Assembly (NCBI GenBank): GCA_038049695.1
Contig: CP142453.1
Span: forward strand, 1,257,501-1,321,500
Source: Cinnamomum chago
Lineage: Eukaryota > Streptophyta > Magnoliopsida > Laurales > Lauraceae
Length of the DNA stretch: 64,000 nucleotides
Reading direction: 5' to 3'
Made by a program: the position numbers and the translations under genes. Under the pieces are notes generated by a model. The model saw only the letters and a program-made list of their open reading frames with translations. It was not told the DNA's origin and searched no databases. This document shows, in pieces, positions 14,101-25,261 of this stretch. Positions within the stretch are counted from its first letter, which is position 1, and the number at the start of each line of letters is the position of its first letter.

Positions 14101-17100
14101 GTGCTACAGTCTAAAACCTAGTAAAGCCAAACAATTCTATTTATAACATTGTTTTTTCTTATTTCTTCTCCTCAATAACCTTTCCTAAAGTTGTCTCTAC
14201 CCTTAAATGATTCCAAATCAATTGAAATAGAAAAACACAAGATGGACCGCTACGTAGCATTTTGATCACTTGCCGCCAAGCCTGCCACAACCGCTTTTTT
14301 ATCCTTTTTCTAAGCAATTCATTGCTATCAAGGGGGTTAAAAGTATAGGATTCAAGGTGGAGATCCAGAAGGGGCCATCACATAATCTATCCTCTGATTG
14401 GAAATTATTACACTCATCAACCTAATAAAATCCTATGAAAGTGATGACAACATCTAGATGTCCACCTTAGACCCTTCACTCCTCATGTCTCTAATACTCG
14501 GATAGAAATTCATTTGCTATAATGCCTATAAATGAAAATGAAAATGAAAATAAATAAAAAAAGGCAGATAGGCTCTAAATTTTTTTTATGTGGGTTGGGA
14601 AGCTTGCTTGAAGGGCTCGAAAGCCAAAGGAGAAGAAATCTAAACTTGGTATTGGTTACTGCATGAACTCTTGTCAGGCATCATTTAGCTTTATTTGCTG
14701 CATTCGGTCCTTCATTCACAAAATTTGATTATCTTCTCACTCTTCCACATAAAATTTTTTTAAAGGAATCAAAATAGTAATACTGAGATTAAAGGTAGAA
14801 ATGTTCTAAGAAAAAAAAACTAGAACTTTTAGGGAAAACAATCAAATTATTTGCATGGTGTGAACTTCTAATAAAAAATCATTATATTAATATGAAATGT
14901 CATGTCATAGGATAGGATATCCTTATCTGTGTCAATGACCTAAATTTTGAAACTTAAGATGGCCCCTTGCTCGTATCCATGTCCATGTCAATATCTCTAC
15001 ATGATTGATTGGCAACCATACATATGATACAATACAATTTCAAATATATATATGGAGATGCTCCTATGAGAGATGCTCTCACCTTACTATGAGAGATAAG
15101 GTGGGGGAGATAAGGTGGGGGCCCTCACATCCATATCTAATGCCAACAACTTAAATGTGAGGGCCCCCACTCTTATCTCTCACATAAGGTGAGAGATATC
15201 TCTCATAGGAGCATCTCCCATATATATATATATATATATATGTCTGCACTTTATGGATAATATATTGAGAGAAAGAGAGACCATAGAGCAAAACTTACAA
15301 TGCACTTTACAAATAAATAATACTCTTTTCATTTCAAAAACCCTTAGCATTGTGTAGATGGGCAAACTGCTTTGCATCTTTTGTCTAATCAATAGATTTA
15401 GTTACTGTTTCAAATATAAAAAAAATTTAGACCAGACATTTTGTTTGTGTTTAGATAGATAGATGAGAGACTATGTGTATGTGTGTGTTTAGTGAAATTA
15501 TAAACAAAGATATTAGATATTAAATGATAATTTTAATTCAAGATCAAACAAGTTTGTAGCATCAAGATATTGGTATATCAGTTTATCAAACAAGTTTGTA
15601 GCACCAATATTTATTTCTTACAATTACACATAAGAAAGAATAACTTACCAATGCTTCTATATAATATTCAGGGACATAAATAAATAGCGAATCTATTTTG
15701 CTGATAACCAATAATAATTGCACGACCCACATGCACGTTGCATACATTCCCCTTTGCTTCCAATGAGAAAAGAGAGAGACACGGTACCTACAATACAACA
15801 ATGAAACAACTCATTATTTTTAAGTAACTGAAGAAAACAAGAGACAAGTTTAAGCACTTAAAAAAGGAGCCATGTAAACTTCTTACCATATAATCAAGAC
15901 AAAAAAGATTAATCAAATGGAAGAAAGAATCATAATTTTATAAAAACAAAAGGCAAAATTCAAAACCAATTTCTGCAAATTGAATTATGATGTGTTCTAA
16001 ATCATAAACAATAAATTGTAAGATCATCTTTTATAAAAGCAAGAAAAAAAAAACCTAAAACTATATATCTAGAAATCTATAAAAAGAATATTTTTTTATA
16101 ACGATAAATTTTAGTAAAGAATATCATAAGCATCTATCTATTTCATTACCTTTGACGTACAAGCAAAAAAAAAAAAAACTGATGGAAATATTTTTGGTGG
16201 ACATCTATCTAATCCATAAACCCTTCTTTGTAAGGCCCAGCATGTAATGCAATTCATCAGTTCATGCCAGACAGTCTGGGAGAACTCTTAAGAATAATAC
16301 CTTGGCTACATAAATAAAAGGAAACAAACAATAAAATAAAAATAAAAAACCATTCAAAAAAATATAAATAAAACAGAAAAAATGAAAAGGTTCATATGCA
16401 TAGCAATTTTTAAAAAAGGTGAAATTTCACTTAGTCCTTACCATGCAGAGTGTCTGACACAATCAATTAATTCTTCTCGATAAACCAACCGAGCTTCCTT
16501 CAAACGTTTTAGTTGCTCACCACTTGATCTTTCTCTTATTTGTTTGTCAGTTTCATCCAAGAGAAAGAGAGATTGTGATTGATGAGACATGTAGTATGAT
16601 GCCTACAACCAAGAAATGACAAGTGGTGTAAAGATGTGCAAATATAAAATTACAAGGCCACACATTATGTTAATTTTAAAGCAACCAAAGCCCAAATCCA
16701 TGAAAGAATTGTGGAGAAAAAAATGCCCAGATGGTTCAAGTATTCCATGTAGAATGAACCTCGTTGTTTAGAGAAAAATAAGGAAGCTTCCTGATGCATA
16801 AAAAATGAAGTTAATCAAGAAAGGATGGAAAAAGGGGGAAATGACAAACCAAAGGAATGCCATTCCCTGAAGACATCAATGGAAGGACCAAATTGCTAGA
16901 ATCCCAACTGCACAAGATCCTGATGGGGCCCACCTAGAAGGGGGTGGGGGATAGGAAAGGCTATGTTTGGATAGGGAGCCCACCAAATCTCAGATCCAAA
17001 GCATATCAGATGGAGATAGGGTGACACACGCACATATGATCCAATTATTTTCTCCTTGGAAGGTCGATTGTTGAAGGCAGACTAATGTAACAGTAAAATG

Positions 17101-20100
17101 TACAAGTGCCAGTTGAAACAACTCTCAGTTGTTTACATGGGATTATTTCAGATGAAAAGATGTTCCTGCCGCGTATCATGGGTTAGTTGACTACCTTAGC
17201 ATTCAATCCATTGAACTCGGAATTGTGTTGATGCTCAACCATCATAAAAGGCTCACATGCTCTTATTTACAGATAGCCAGGACAAGGACACAACAAACTT
17301 CTTTTTCTATCTTTCAATTTGTGAGCTCAAGAGGAAAAAAAAAAAATTTGATTACCATTAAATGGACACCAAACAATGAAAACCCATATGCATGATATTT
17401 AGAAAAGAGAATAAACAACAGTTTGATCACTCACCTGCTTAAAATTTGGAACAAGGCCCAAATGATACAACAATAGCATAGCGTCTAGCAGCTCCTCTTC
17501 TCTCAGTGAAGCTGAAGTCGAATTACTTTCACTTGGTAGACACCTCAGAGTCTGCAGGGTATGATATCCAAAATCTGATTCTGATTGGTCGCTTGAACTA
17601 GGCTTATACTCAATCTCATCATTCAAAGTTCCCGTGCTGCATTCAGCTGCGACGTGAGTAGATCTCTCTGGAATAGGAATACAGGGACTCCTTGAACCTT
17701 TGGATACATTCCTTATGGGATTCTTTGAGATTCTGGCAAAGTCAAGATCAGAATTTGAACAACAACAAGGCTTCTGCCTTGTAGAATGTGTTACTTTTGT
17801 TTCTTCATCATCCATACAGCCTTCTTCCCACTGAACCACTTCTGCCTCCCCATCATTAACAGGATGTGACTTCAGCAGCTGATCAAATGACCCACCAAGC
17901 CTAGAAATGTCAGTACGATGAGGATCATTTCCAAGGAACAAACTTACAGGAAAACTTTGCTGTCCGCCTCTGTGAAGAAAATTTTCATCAATTCCAGATT
18001 TTGCTGCAAGTCCCTTCATCCAACCAAATGTATCTCCCATGCCAAATCCTTCAGACAGGAAATATAGGATCACCGTGTACAAAGAAACAAGAACAGAATT
18101 GCCCGAAACATTAGGGGGTGGCACGTTGCGGTCTGCACCTCTGTTTTTCAGCATGAGGTTCTGCAAAAATGTTCTGAACACCATCCCTGGTACCTGAGGT
18201 GGTGTTGTTGGAGGTATAAACTGTATAACCAAGCGGCAGAGTTCCCTATGCACCTCCTCAATCTGCATATTGAGTACATCAACATTGATTATTAATTAGC
18301 AACATATCTGTTTTCAACAAATTACAGTATCGATCTCCATAAACCAAGTGCAAAAACCTATAATATTAAGTCCATTTTGCAGAAATCAGTAGAGCATGAT
18401 GCATTCAAGTATTTATTATACACAGAAACACTTAATAAGTGCTGCTGAAAGTAAGGGGAATGTTTACCAAAAAAAAAAAACAAAGAAAGAAAGGGGAATG
18501 AATGGGTTGCCAAGTGCTGAGATTTATGATATAAACAACACTACAACCTAAGGTATTAACTTTCCAAAAGTATGATAGGAAAGGGAAGACTAAAGCTTTC
18601 AAAAGGCACAACAATACAAGTATTTAGTACCAAGTAATAAGTTTGGTTGCATCAAATTTATTCAAGCATAGGCACAAAAGTGGTTGGGAGTCCTATGTTC
18701 ATCCAATTTGCTTTGCTATTTATTTTCCTTCTGTTTGTAACTTATATAGTGTTTCTAGAAATATAATTTAGTAGTGTAGAACTACAACCACATCCAATTC
18801 CAATTTCAAGAGAGATGGCATAGTCCACTGTCTTGTGCAGCGGAATTTCAAAACAACCTGGAAAGTGAATTGTCCAAGTGACTTGAAAGCGTGGAGAAAT
18901 TGTGCAGGACTTGGCTTTAGAATGAGTGACTTAAAACAGAATATGTGGGTAGAGTAGATCTCTTCATCCTAGCATGGGTTTTTCCTAGGAGGGTTGAGGT
19001 GCAGAATTTTCATCAATTTCTTCTAGTTTGTCACTCCCTGACCAAGAAGTGGAGTATATGCATGGAAAGAAAAAATTCAAACAAATGGGAGAACTTCCCA
19101 TTCATTACAAGTCTAGTCATTTGGGAGGTACAGTCATTCACCGTCTTGGGTTTTCTCTTGCAAAATTGAATACTTGTTTGATGGGTAGTCAATTGATCCC
19201 TGAACCACGCAATCAAACTTGTAGTGCTAGTTAATGTCATATTAGAACACTAAAAGTAAAAAAAAAAAATGGTAGCCATTTGAAAACCATTTCATGAACC
19301 TCACCTCAAAAACCAACTAAAAAAATAAATATAAAAATAAACAAACCTTGCTAATTGCCTCAGATAATGCTGTCGTTGTCAGTATCATACTGCTTTCAGA
19401 GGAACTGTCCTCACATGATCCCGGCCACCAAACAAATGGCATCAAGCACTCTAAATCCTCCTTGTTTGGACCCTTCCTTGATAGAAAGCCTTCCAACAAA
19501 AAATCAAAATCAGACGAACTCCAGAACAGAACCATCAGCTCCTCATGCCTGAGAAAATGGCACGCTAATGCAAGAAAAGGGTATGACCCAGAATGCGGGC
19601 ACTCTGCCAAAACCAAAGGTGCTGTTTTGCAACTGCATGAAAGGGCATTAATAACATGCTGGAACACAGTATGAGATCCTGGAAACTCCAGAAAGATATC
19701 CACAATCCTATCCAAACTTGAATAATCATGTGGTGCCCACCTTCTGAAGACTTCCAACAAGAATGATACAAGTGGGCCCCATGCAAAATATTCAGCACAA
19801 GCCGGCTGCATGTCAATTAAAGAAAATAACTCCTTGCAGATACCGCGAGAGATCGGGTGAAAAAGTTCATCGATAGGTGAAAACCTCTTCAATTTTCTCG
19901 GTTTGTTGACAGATGTTGGATCAGTCTTGTTTATGCTTTGCACCTCCAACAGTCTCAACAAGCATTGTAGCAAGTAAGTTATGACACAGATTTGTGTAGG
20001 AGGAGCTTGAATAGGAAGAAACCCATCGACAGGGAACTTGAAGGGGCGTGCCCCAAAATTTAGATCACAACGTTCGCCTTGGGAAAGAGAAATCGCAGGA

Positions 20101-20849
20101 AAATAGCCAAGTCCAGGCCCCATCTTATGAACCCTGTCAAAAGCCACTCCAAGCAGAACACCATTTCTGTAGAAAGAGATCTCATCGCAGTCCAAATCTA
20201 TACAGCACCCAATGACATCACCAACAACCCATGACTGACCATATGGTTCATCATTTCTATTCCATTTCTTAAGTCTCTTTCCATCAAAAGCATACGAATC
20301 CTCCACATCTCCAACGCCAATACAATCAGTAAACAGGCAAGAAAGAGCGGCCCAACCAAGTTGCTGAATCCCAGCAGTCTCTAGAATCACTTCATACATC
20401 CATTTCCCTTTCCACACACAGGCATTGGATCGGGCACTGCTGAACTTGGCAAGGCTTTCTATAACCGCCGGTGGCTTGAAAATGCAAATATTTCCACAAA
20501 TGCTATCTTTGTCTATCATGACCCTGCTCGGACCGCCGCCGCCGTTATCAGTAATACATATTCCGGTTCTATTACCACAAACCGCATCCGAGTTCCCATG
20601 AAGCTTCAAAATTTCATTCTTTAGAACAGAGCGTACAAAATCAACATCGATCAGACTAGTCGACAGATCAAATGATTTGTATGGGAGACCGAGTATGTGT
20701 TCAAGGGTCCGTTCTACAGACTGGTGGCCGATGTCGTCGCAATAAGAAACTAGATGTGCTCTCTGAGAACTCACTCTCAGATTGGCCCCATCTAAAATAA
20801 GGGCCAAACCCGAAGAAGACTGGTTAGGCCTAAAACCATCTTCCGCCAT
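4130..20849 (-). CDS. RKP: E3 ubiquitin-protein ligase RKP (KPC1-related; SPRY and RING), ten coding exons
   Basis: Coding exons in transcript order: 20849..19347, 18262..17435, 16602..16442, 15787..15649, 13148..13065, 10878..10600, 10489..10358, 7151..6952, 6128..5927, 4453..4130. All have GT-AG borders and keep frame, giving 1283 residues, close to the roughly 1280 of Arabidopsis RKP. Family role: RING E3 ligase resembling the catalytic subunit KPC1 of the mammalian Kip1 ubiquitination complex; in Arabidopsis it promotes turnover of the CDK inhibitor KRP1. Seen: start MAEDGFRPNQ; SPRY domain about residues 150-275 (WAALS, GDVIGCCIDLD, FYRNG, YFPAISLS); central helical region with ASYYMSHQSQ and SWIPVTNILLRLC; near the C-terminus a C3HC4 RING starting CCIC and including HISCYSCITRHLL and CFFC. 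Only the SPRY part and the RING are recognised domains. Large introns carry MITEs (5197-5543, 8257-8633, 15054-15219), a CT run (11021-11107) and a possible SINE (9969-10105). No stop or frameshift was seen, so it looks functional. Confidence 0.95.
5197..5345. mobile_element. MITE family A, copy 1 (RKP last intron)
   Basis: A foldback element with about 65-bp inverted arms (ATGCTCTCACCTTA, GAGATAGGGTG, GGGCCCTCACAT) around a short core containing TTAAGTTATTGGCATTGG. Related to 15054-15219, but with the core in the opposite orientation. The right side runs into TA repeats, so the target duplication cannot be read. Confidence 0.75.
5358..5543. mobile_element. MITE family B, copy 1 (186 bp, internally deleted)
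   Basis: Inverted ends contain CTCGTAAGCTCAAGCTTAGG on the left and the complement of a related sequence on the right, followed by GAGCCTTGCTC. Both flanks are ATATATAT, compatible with a target duplication but not proof. It matches the ends of the 377-bp copy at 8257-8633 and lacks about 180 internal bases of it. It lies 12 bp from MITE A copy 1. Confidence 0.75.
6649..6712. repeat. 32-bp tandem duplication in an RKP intron
   Basis: The segment AGAAGCTCTCTTTCTCC...CTAAAAT occurs twice in direct tandem with almost no divergence. No function is suggested. Confidence 0.7.
8248..8642. mobile_element. MITE family B, copy 2, with 9-bp target duplication
   Basis: The element proper is 8257-8633 (377 bp). 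It is flanked by the perfect direct repeat TATCATGTA (8248-8256 and 8634-8642). Inverted ends of about 70 bp share TCTCCTAAGCTCAAGCTTAG. A 9-bp duplication and ends starting with G fit a non-autonomous Mutator-like element. No coding capacity. It sits in an RKP intron. Confidence 0.85.
9969..10105 (-). mobile_element. Possible SINE remnant in an RKP intron
   Basis: Read on the minus strand, GGTGGTAGAGACATTG resembles a pol III A box and GAGTTTAAGCTC a degenerate B box, ending in a short A-run (complement of the T-run near 9967). No flanking duplication was found. The match is loose and may be chance. Confidence 0.3.
11021..11107. repeat. (CT)n microsatellite in an RKP intron
   Basis: About 86 bases of uninterrupted CT in the 10879-13064 intron. 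On the transcribed strand of RKP this is a GA tract. Confidence 0.95.
15054..15219. mobile_element. MITE family A, copy 2 (RKP intron)
   Basis: Near-palindromic element starting GGAGATGCTCCTATGAGAGA and ending with its near complement, embedded in TATATATA on both sides. The core (CATCCATATCTAATGCCAAC) is the reverse complement of the core of copy 1. A 14-bp word (GAGATAAGGTGGGG) is tandemly doubled in the left arm only, a copy-specific change. Confidence 0.8.
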
Positions 20850-21364
20850 GAAATGAAAAATAATTGGGATGAGGCCGTCTTCCTCCCCTTATCCTCCCCT
20901 TACTACCAAGGAAGACAGAGAAGCTGGGATTTATCCGAATAATTCAAATCTATGACCACATGATTCTTCCAAAAAACCCAATACAATTTCTTCCAGAAGG
21001 CAACCCTTCAAACCCTACAAATGAAACCACCTCTCAGTCATTGAAAAAAAAATGCAAAACCTGCATCCAAATTCCATCAACTCTGGAGAAAATTCCCCAT
21101 ACACAGAAAGAAACAATCAAATTACGTAAAACAAAATGAGATATTCAATTTTGACAATCCAATCAGCCAAAATGAAAATTCATCATCTTCATCTAAGCTA
21201 ATCCGCACCTGAACGGGAATTAGAAGGAAAAAGAAGGAAACTTTCATGATTTCCGATGCAATCAGAACCAGTGAACGATGTAAAAACAACGAGATGATAA
21301 GAAAAAATCGAGAATTCATAGGAGGAGGAGGTGACGAATCTTGGGATAAAATTCGAATACCTTA

Positions 21365-21545
21365 TATGTCTCGATTCTCCTCGAATTCCATGGAATTGGG
21401 GAGAATTGCATGCGTTTATCAGCCTTTCAGCAGAAGCGGAATTTGGAAATTAGGGTTTTCAGACGCCATTGATAGCAGGGAAAGAGAGGGAGAAATGGAG
21501 GGAGAGAAGACGAAGGAGCAATAGGTATTTTTTATATCCAAATCT
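21365..21545 (-). promoter_or_regulatory. RKP core promoter and first leader exon, with two short upstream ORFs
   Basis: On the minus strand a TATA-like GGATATAAAAAATACC lies at 21539-21525, so transcription may start near 21500. The leader then contains an upstream ORF at 21469-21419 (16 codons plus stop, MASENPNFQIPLLLKG) and another at 21391-21362 (MEFEENRDI). A good donor (ATATAAG|GTATTC) at about 21361 and an acceptor near 21015 or 21075 suggest a leader intron before the true ATG at 20849. This is inference; no transcript data are available. Confidence 0.45.
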
Positions 21546-22026
21546 CTTCTCCGCCGGATCGGGAACTTCTAGTTCTAACGAGCCACGGAGTCGCACGATG
21601 CTGACTGGAACCCTAGAAGCATGTAACCGGCACGCGTCAATATCATGTGGTCGCAAGCACCGATGACATGGCCCACTGCCCCACGTGGAAATATTTCAGT
21701 GGTCGAGATCCGCCCGCCCTAAAGTTAAGATACAATCTCTCTACAAATCATTTTCATTCATACACATTATCAACACAAGATATTATATTTATGTTAAGCA
21801 TCTAGGATTTCATTAATGGGCCCAAAGACAATCCTAACAAAATGAAGGGGAAGAATCCTAATCTAATAGGTAAGTCATGAGTGTGGTCGAGTAATGAGAT
21901 TTGAACCAAAATATAGGTTAATTTACATCCATGAGATTGAGGGGTGAAATCTGATCCACGTGGATCTCTCTCTCTCTCTCGTGGATCTCTCTCTCTCTCA
22001 TAGAAGGAAAGTAAGCCTTTAGCCCT
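21546..22026. other. Intergenic, nothing recognised
   Basis: No gene, RNA or clear element. A short interrupted CT/GTGGATCTCT repeat sits at 21961-22000. Confidence 0.5.
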
Positions 22027-22259
22027 TTACTCATAGAGTCCGGATCACATATCACATTTGTTATACCTTCACCGTTAGTGGACCAATAACACTACGACAC
22101 GTCATCTAAGAATTTAGATGATTCTCTTTAATCCGATTTAAATTTTTTAAACTTCAAAATTACCTAAATTCTTGAATGACGTGTATGGGTGTTATTGTCC
22201 AATAACACTCACGATGAAGGTATAACAAATGCAATAAGTGATCTGGACTCTTACTCATA
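22027..22259. mobile_element. Mutator-like MITE with 9-bp target duplication
   Basis: The element is 22036-22250 (215 bp), flanked by the perfect direct repeat TTACTCATA (22027-22035 and 22251-22259). Ends GAGTCCGGATCAC and GAGTCCAGATCAC are inverted and the arms match for about 85-90 bp (both include TTTGTTATACCTTCA). A 9-bp duplication, ends starting with G and no coding capacity fit a non-autonomous MULE. Confidence 0.85.
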
Positions 22260-22760
22260 ATAGACAATTCGTGATTGAATTCGTTTTTTGAACAATTTTG
22301 ACTAAACAATAGTAATTTAGTAATTTTTATATAAATTTGATCAATTCGAACTTTAATAACCTTTTGAGTCTTAATGACAAAACTAAATAAGTGTCACATT
22401 ATGTCACAGTTAAAATATGGTTCTGTTGCGTATTATGTAATGGAACCGCACTGGAATCAAATGTCACGTGTCGAATGAGAAGAGTTTCATGTTCGAGAAT
22501 TGGAATAAATTTAGACCGTGTCTCTTGGTGGGTCCCTGAAGTGGATGGATTTTTTGTGCCAGATTCATTGCAGTAGGAAATTTTAGCTTTGTATGTTGAT
22601 TTTTACACACTTTTTCTTTTCTGTTCTGTTCCATGGAACTTTTTCAAGCCACGATCCTGGAAGACTGTAGCTTTGAATGATTTTTGTGTGGAAAGATCTG
22701 CCAGGGCCCACTGCATGAATGGCGTTGATTCATCAATAGTGCAACTGTGCTCCAACACCG

Positions 22761-22952
22761 CCCCCCCCCCCCCCCCCCCCCCCCCAAGCTTTTGCCACCA
22801 TGGAAAAAATGAAGATTCATTTTTGCCACCATGGAAAAAATGAAGATCCAATGACTCAAACACAAAAATGAAGATCCAATGACTCAAACCCCCCCCCCCC
22901 CCCCCCCCCAAGCTTTTGCCACCATGGAAAAATGAAGATCCAATGACTCGTT
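22761..22952. repeat. Poly(C)-linked local duplications
   Basis: A run of 25 C (22761-22785) and one of 21 C (22889-22909) each lead into AAGCTTTTGCCACCATGGAA. The word TTTTGCCACCATGG followed by an A-run and TGAAGAT occurs three times (from 22789, 22819 and 22913). ORFs here are low-complexity Gly or Pro runs and are not genes. Confidence 0.85.
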
Positions 22953-23338
22953 TGAGGAAAAAAGCGGAGTTTCGCCTTCTATGCCAAAGCTTTTCTGATG
23001 GTGGAGGTGGGAAAGGCGGAAATGCTTCGGAAAAATTTAGGTCACCAAAAACGTTCGCTGCACCAAACGGCTGATGAAGGCACCGGATTTATCGTCCCCT
23101 TTCTCCACGGCAAGTTTCATCTGCACAAATAAATCCTAAGATTGATTCAGTTTTTTCATTTGAAAAATGGTTATAATGTTACTTTCTTCATCATTTTGCA
23201 AGGGGGTAAGAGTTTACTTCCACCAGTACATGGTGGTTTGGGACCGAATTATAGATTGAATATAACAAAAAACCTTAATCCTTTTTGTTCGGTGGTATGT
23301 GTGGTGACTGCCCTTCACCCACCATTAATTTGACACTT

Positions 23339-23607
23339 AGCTGATCAGTGATCAAGTGGTCGATCAGAAGATCTAGTGGAATGGATGGTTGGATTTTGTC
23401 TGATGGCGACAGACCCTCAACTAAATTGGTTATTCCTTTGCCGTCATGCCACTGATAAGCTGATCAGTGATCAAGTGGTCGATCAGAAGATCTAGTGGAA
23501 TGGATGGTTGGATTTTGTCTGATGGCGACAGGCCCACTATACATGTTTGAAGCTAGCAGCTGTATCAGTGGCATGACGGCAAAGGAATAACCAATTTAGT
23601 TGAGGGT
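23339..23607. repeat. Perfect 74-bp direct repeat and perfect 45-bp inverted repeat, interleaved
   Basis: Unit A (23339-23412) is repeated exactly at 23458-23531. Unit B (23413-23457) lies between the copies and recurs exactly as its reverse complement at 23563-23607. The order is A-B-A-spacer-B inverted. No mismatch was seen by eye, so the rearrangement should be recent. The A unit is rich in TGATCA/GATC palindromes. No coding capacity. Confidence 0.9.
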
Positions 23608-23738
23608 CAACTTAGAGCAGTGACGACCAGAAAAAGTCAAAATTGGGTTCTTATCAAAATATCAGGAATAGTTAATCACTGCTACTCTCACCGATGGCTT
23701 TCACGTTTCAAGTACTCATGAGGTTGCAAAATCATTTA

Positions 23739-25258
23739 GGGCCTGTTTCTTTCCATGAATTTCTGACAGGAATTCCGGTTGTCTGGGAATTCCGAAATTC
23801 CTGTCAGAAATTCCACGTTTCTTTAGTGGAATTCTTGGCATCCAGGAATTCCAGCATTTACAAATGCTAAAATCCTGGTATTCCCAAATCCCAAACCTCC
23901 ATCGGGCATTCCAAAAAACCGCAGATGGTAGGAATTCCGGGGTTTCTTGCAGAATAGCTCCGACATCCAAACGGTCATCTCGTATCTTGATCATCAGGCC
24001 ACGGCAAGGAGAAAGGAAGTTAGATTCTGCATCTTCAACACCTGTAGATTATTACTGTGACGTTTTTCCTCTTTCTGTCATCTGTTTTTTGTATTTGTTT
24101 CAAGAGGGTTAGGAATTTTTTCAAGATGGAGATGGCGATGGAGAACCAGATCCTCTGATGTGAGCTTCTAAATGCCATAGTAAGGATCCTCCTCTCTCTC
24201 TCTCACTAGGCAGAAATAGAGAAGAGCAGCGGCAGCAACAAATGCATTCCTTGTCCCACCAATTCAACACCCACTGTTGTAATTTGTTTGAATATGAGAA
24301 AAGATATGAGAATTGTAACCTCAGGTGTCAGAACTGCCGGCCGGGGTTTCACGCCGTGGCGATTCCGTAGCCCACCCCCCCACCCCCCAAATCGTTCCAG
24401 GCATGGATGCCTATTACTGCTCTTGGGGTTTTTTCCCTTTGGGAAGTTTGGGCAGTCCCAATTCAAATGTTGAATTTGGGGGATCCTCTTCAATGGCATC
24501 AGATCAGAAGATTGGGGAGGATGTTGGGTTTTCTTCCTAGAAGACTTTTTTTCTCCAATGTTTGGTGCCAGTTTTCAGGAGGAGAAAGCAAGTACAGAGA
24601 AGACTGGAGCTGATGGTTTGAGTATTCAGGTCGATTCCATTGGGAATGCAGGTCCAACTATTTTTCATCAGGCTATGGGGCCCACCTTGGGTCAGTTTAT
24701 GGTAACCTTTTTTTTGTCCACATGTAGGGCCATCTTTGGTTGCTGATTGGATAAAGGGGATGCAAAGCCCTCTCCATAGATGTTTTACCTGGAAGAAATT
24801 AATTAGAAGTTTAGTAGCTTTTTTATTTCTTTTTTTTTTAATTTTATTATGTTTTATCAGTCCCATGGTGGATACAGTTTTGATAGGGTCAAGTTGGGGT
24901 TGCTAGAGTTTCATGGGTAGTGAAGGCGAGTGGGGTTTTTGATTGATCGTAGGTTGACCCTTCAAGCAATCACCAGTCATGACCCTTCAATTACTTCTTA
25001 CTGGTAAAGTGATCATATCAGCAATACTATATGGTTACTTAGTAAAGAAAACAATGTATACAGGAGTAAAATTCTAATAAAAAATCCTTTTAGTTATGAA
25101 ACACGGAATTCAGAAATTCTCAGGCAGAAATTCAGGCATAAATGAAACAGAGAATTCAGAAATGACAGAATTCAGTAGCATTTCAGAATTCCAGCATTTA
25201 AGAATTCCAGACAGCCACCAGACATGAATTCCAGAAATTCCAGAAAAGAAACAGGCCC
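23739..25258. mobile_element. PIF/Harbinger (Tourist-like) non-autonomous element 1
   Basis: Ends GGGCCTGTTTCTTTCC and GAAAAGAAACAGGCCC are inverted, flanked by TTA (23736-23738 and 25259-25261), the standard target duplication of this superfamily. Subterminal regions on both sides carry many copies of GGAATTC/GAATTCC-like words, as expected for transposase-binding repeats. The 1520-bp body shows no transposase; its ORFs are short and unrecognised. Confidence 0.85.
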
Positions 25259-25261
25259 TTA

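Noticed and set aside
22603-22911. Gly-rich or Pro-rich ORFs on both strands over the poly(C) runs
   Set aside because: The reading frames come only from homopolymer translation and repeat units; there is no splice context and no family resemblance.
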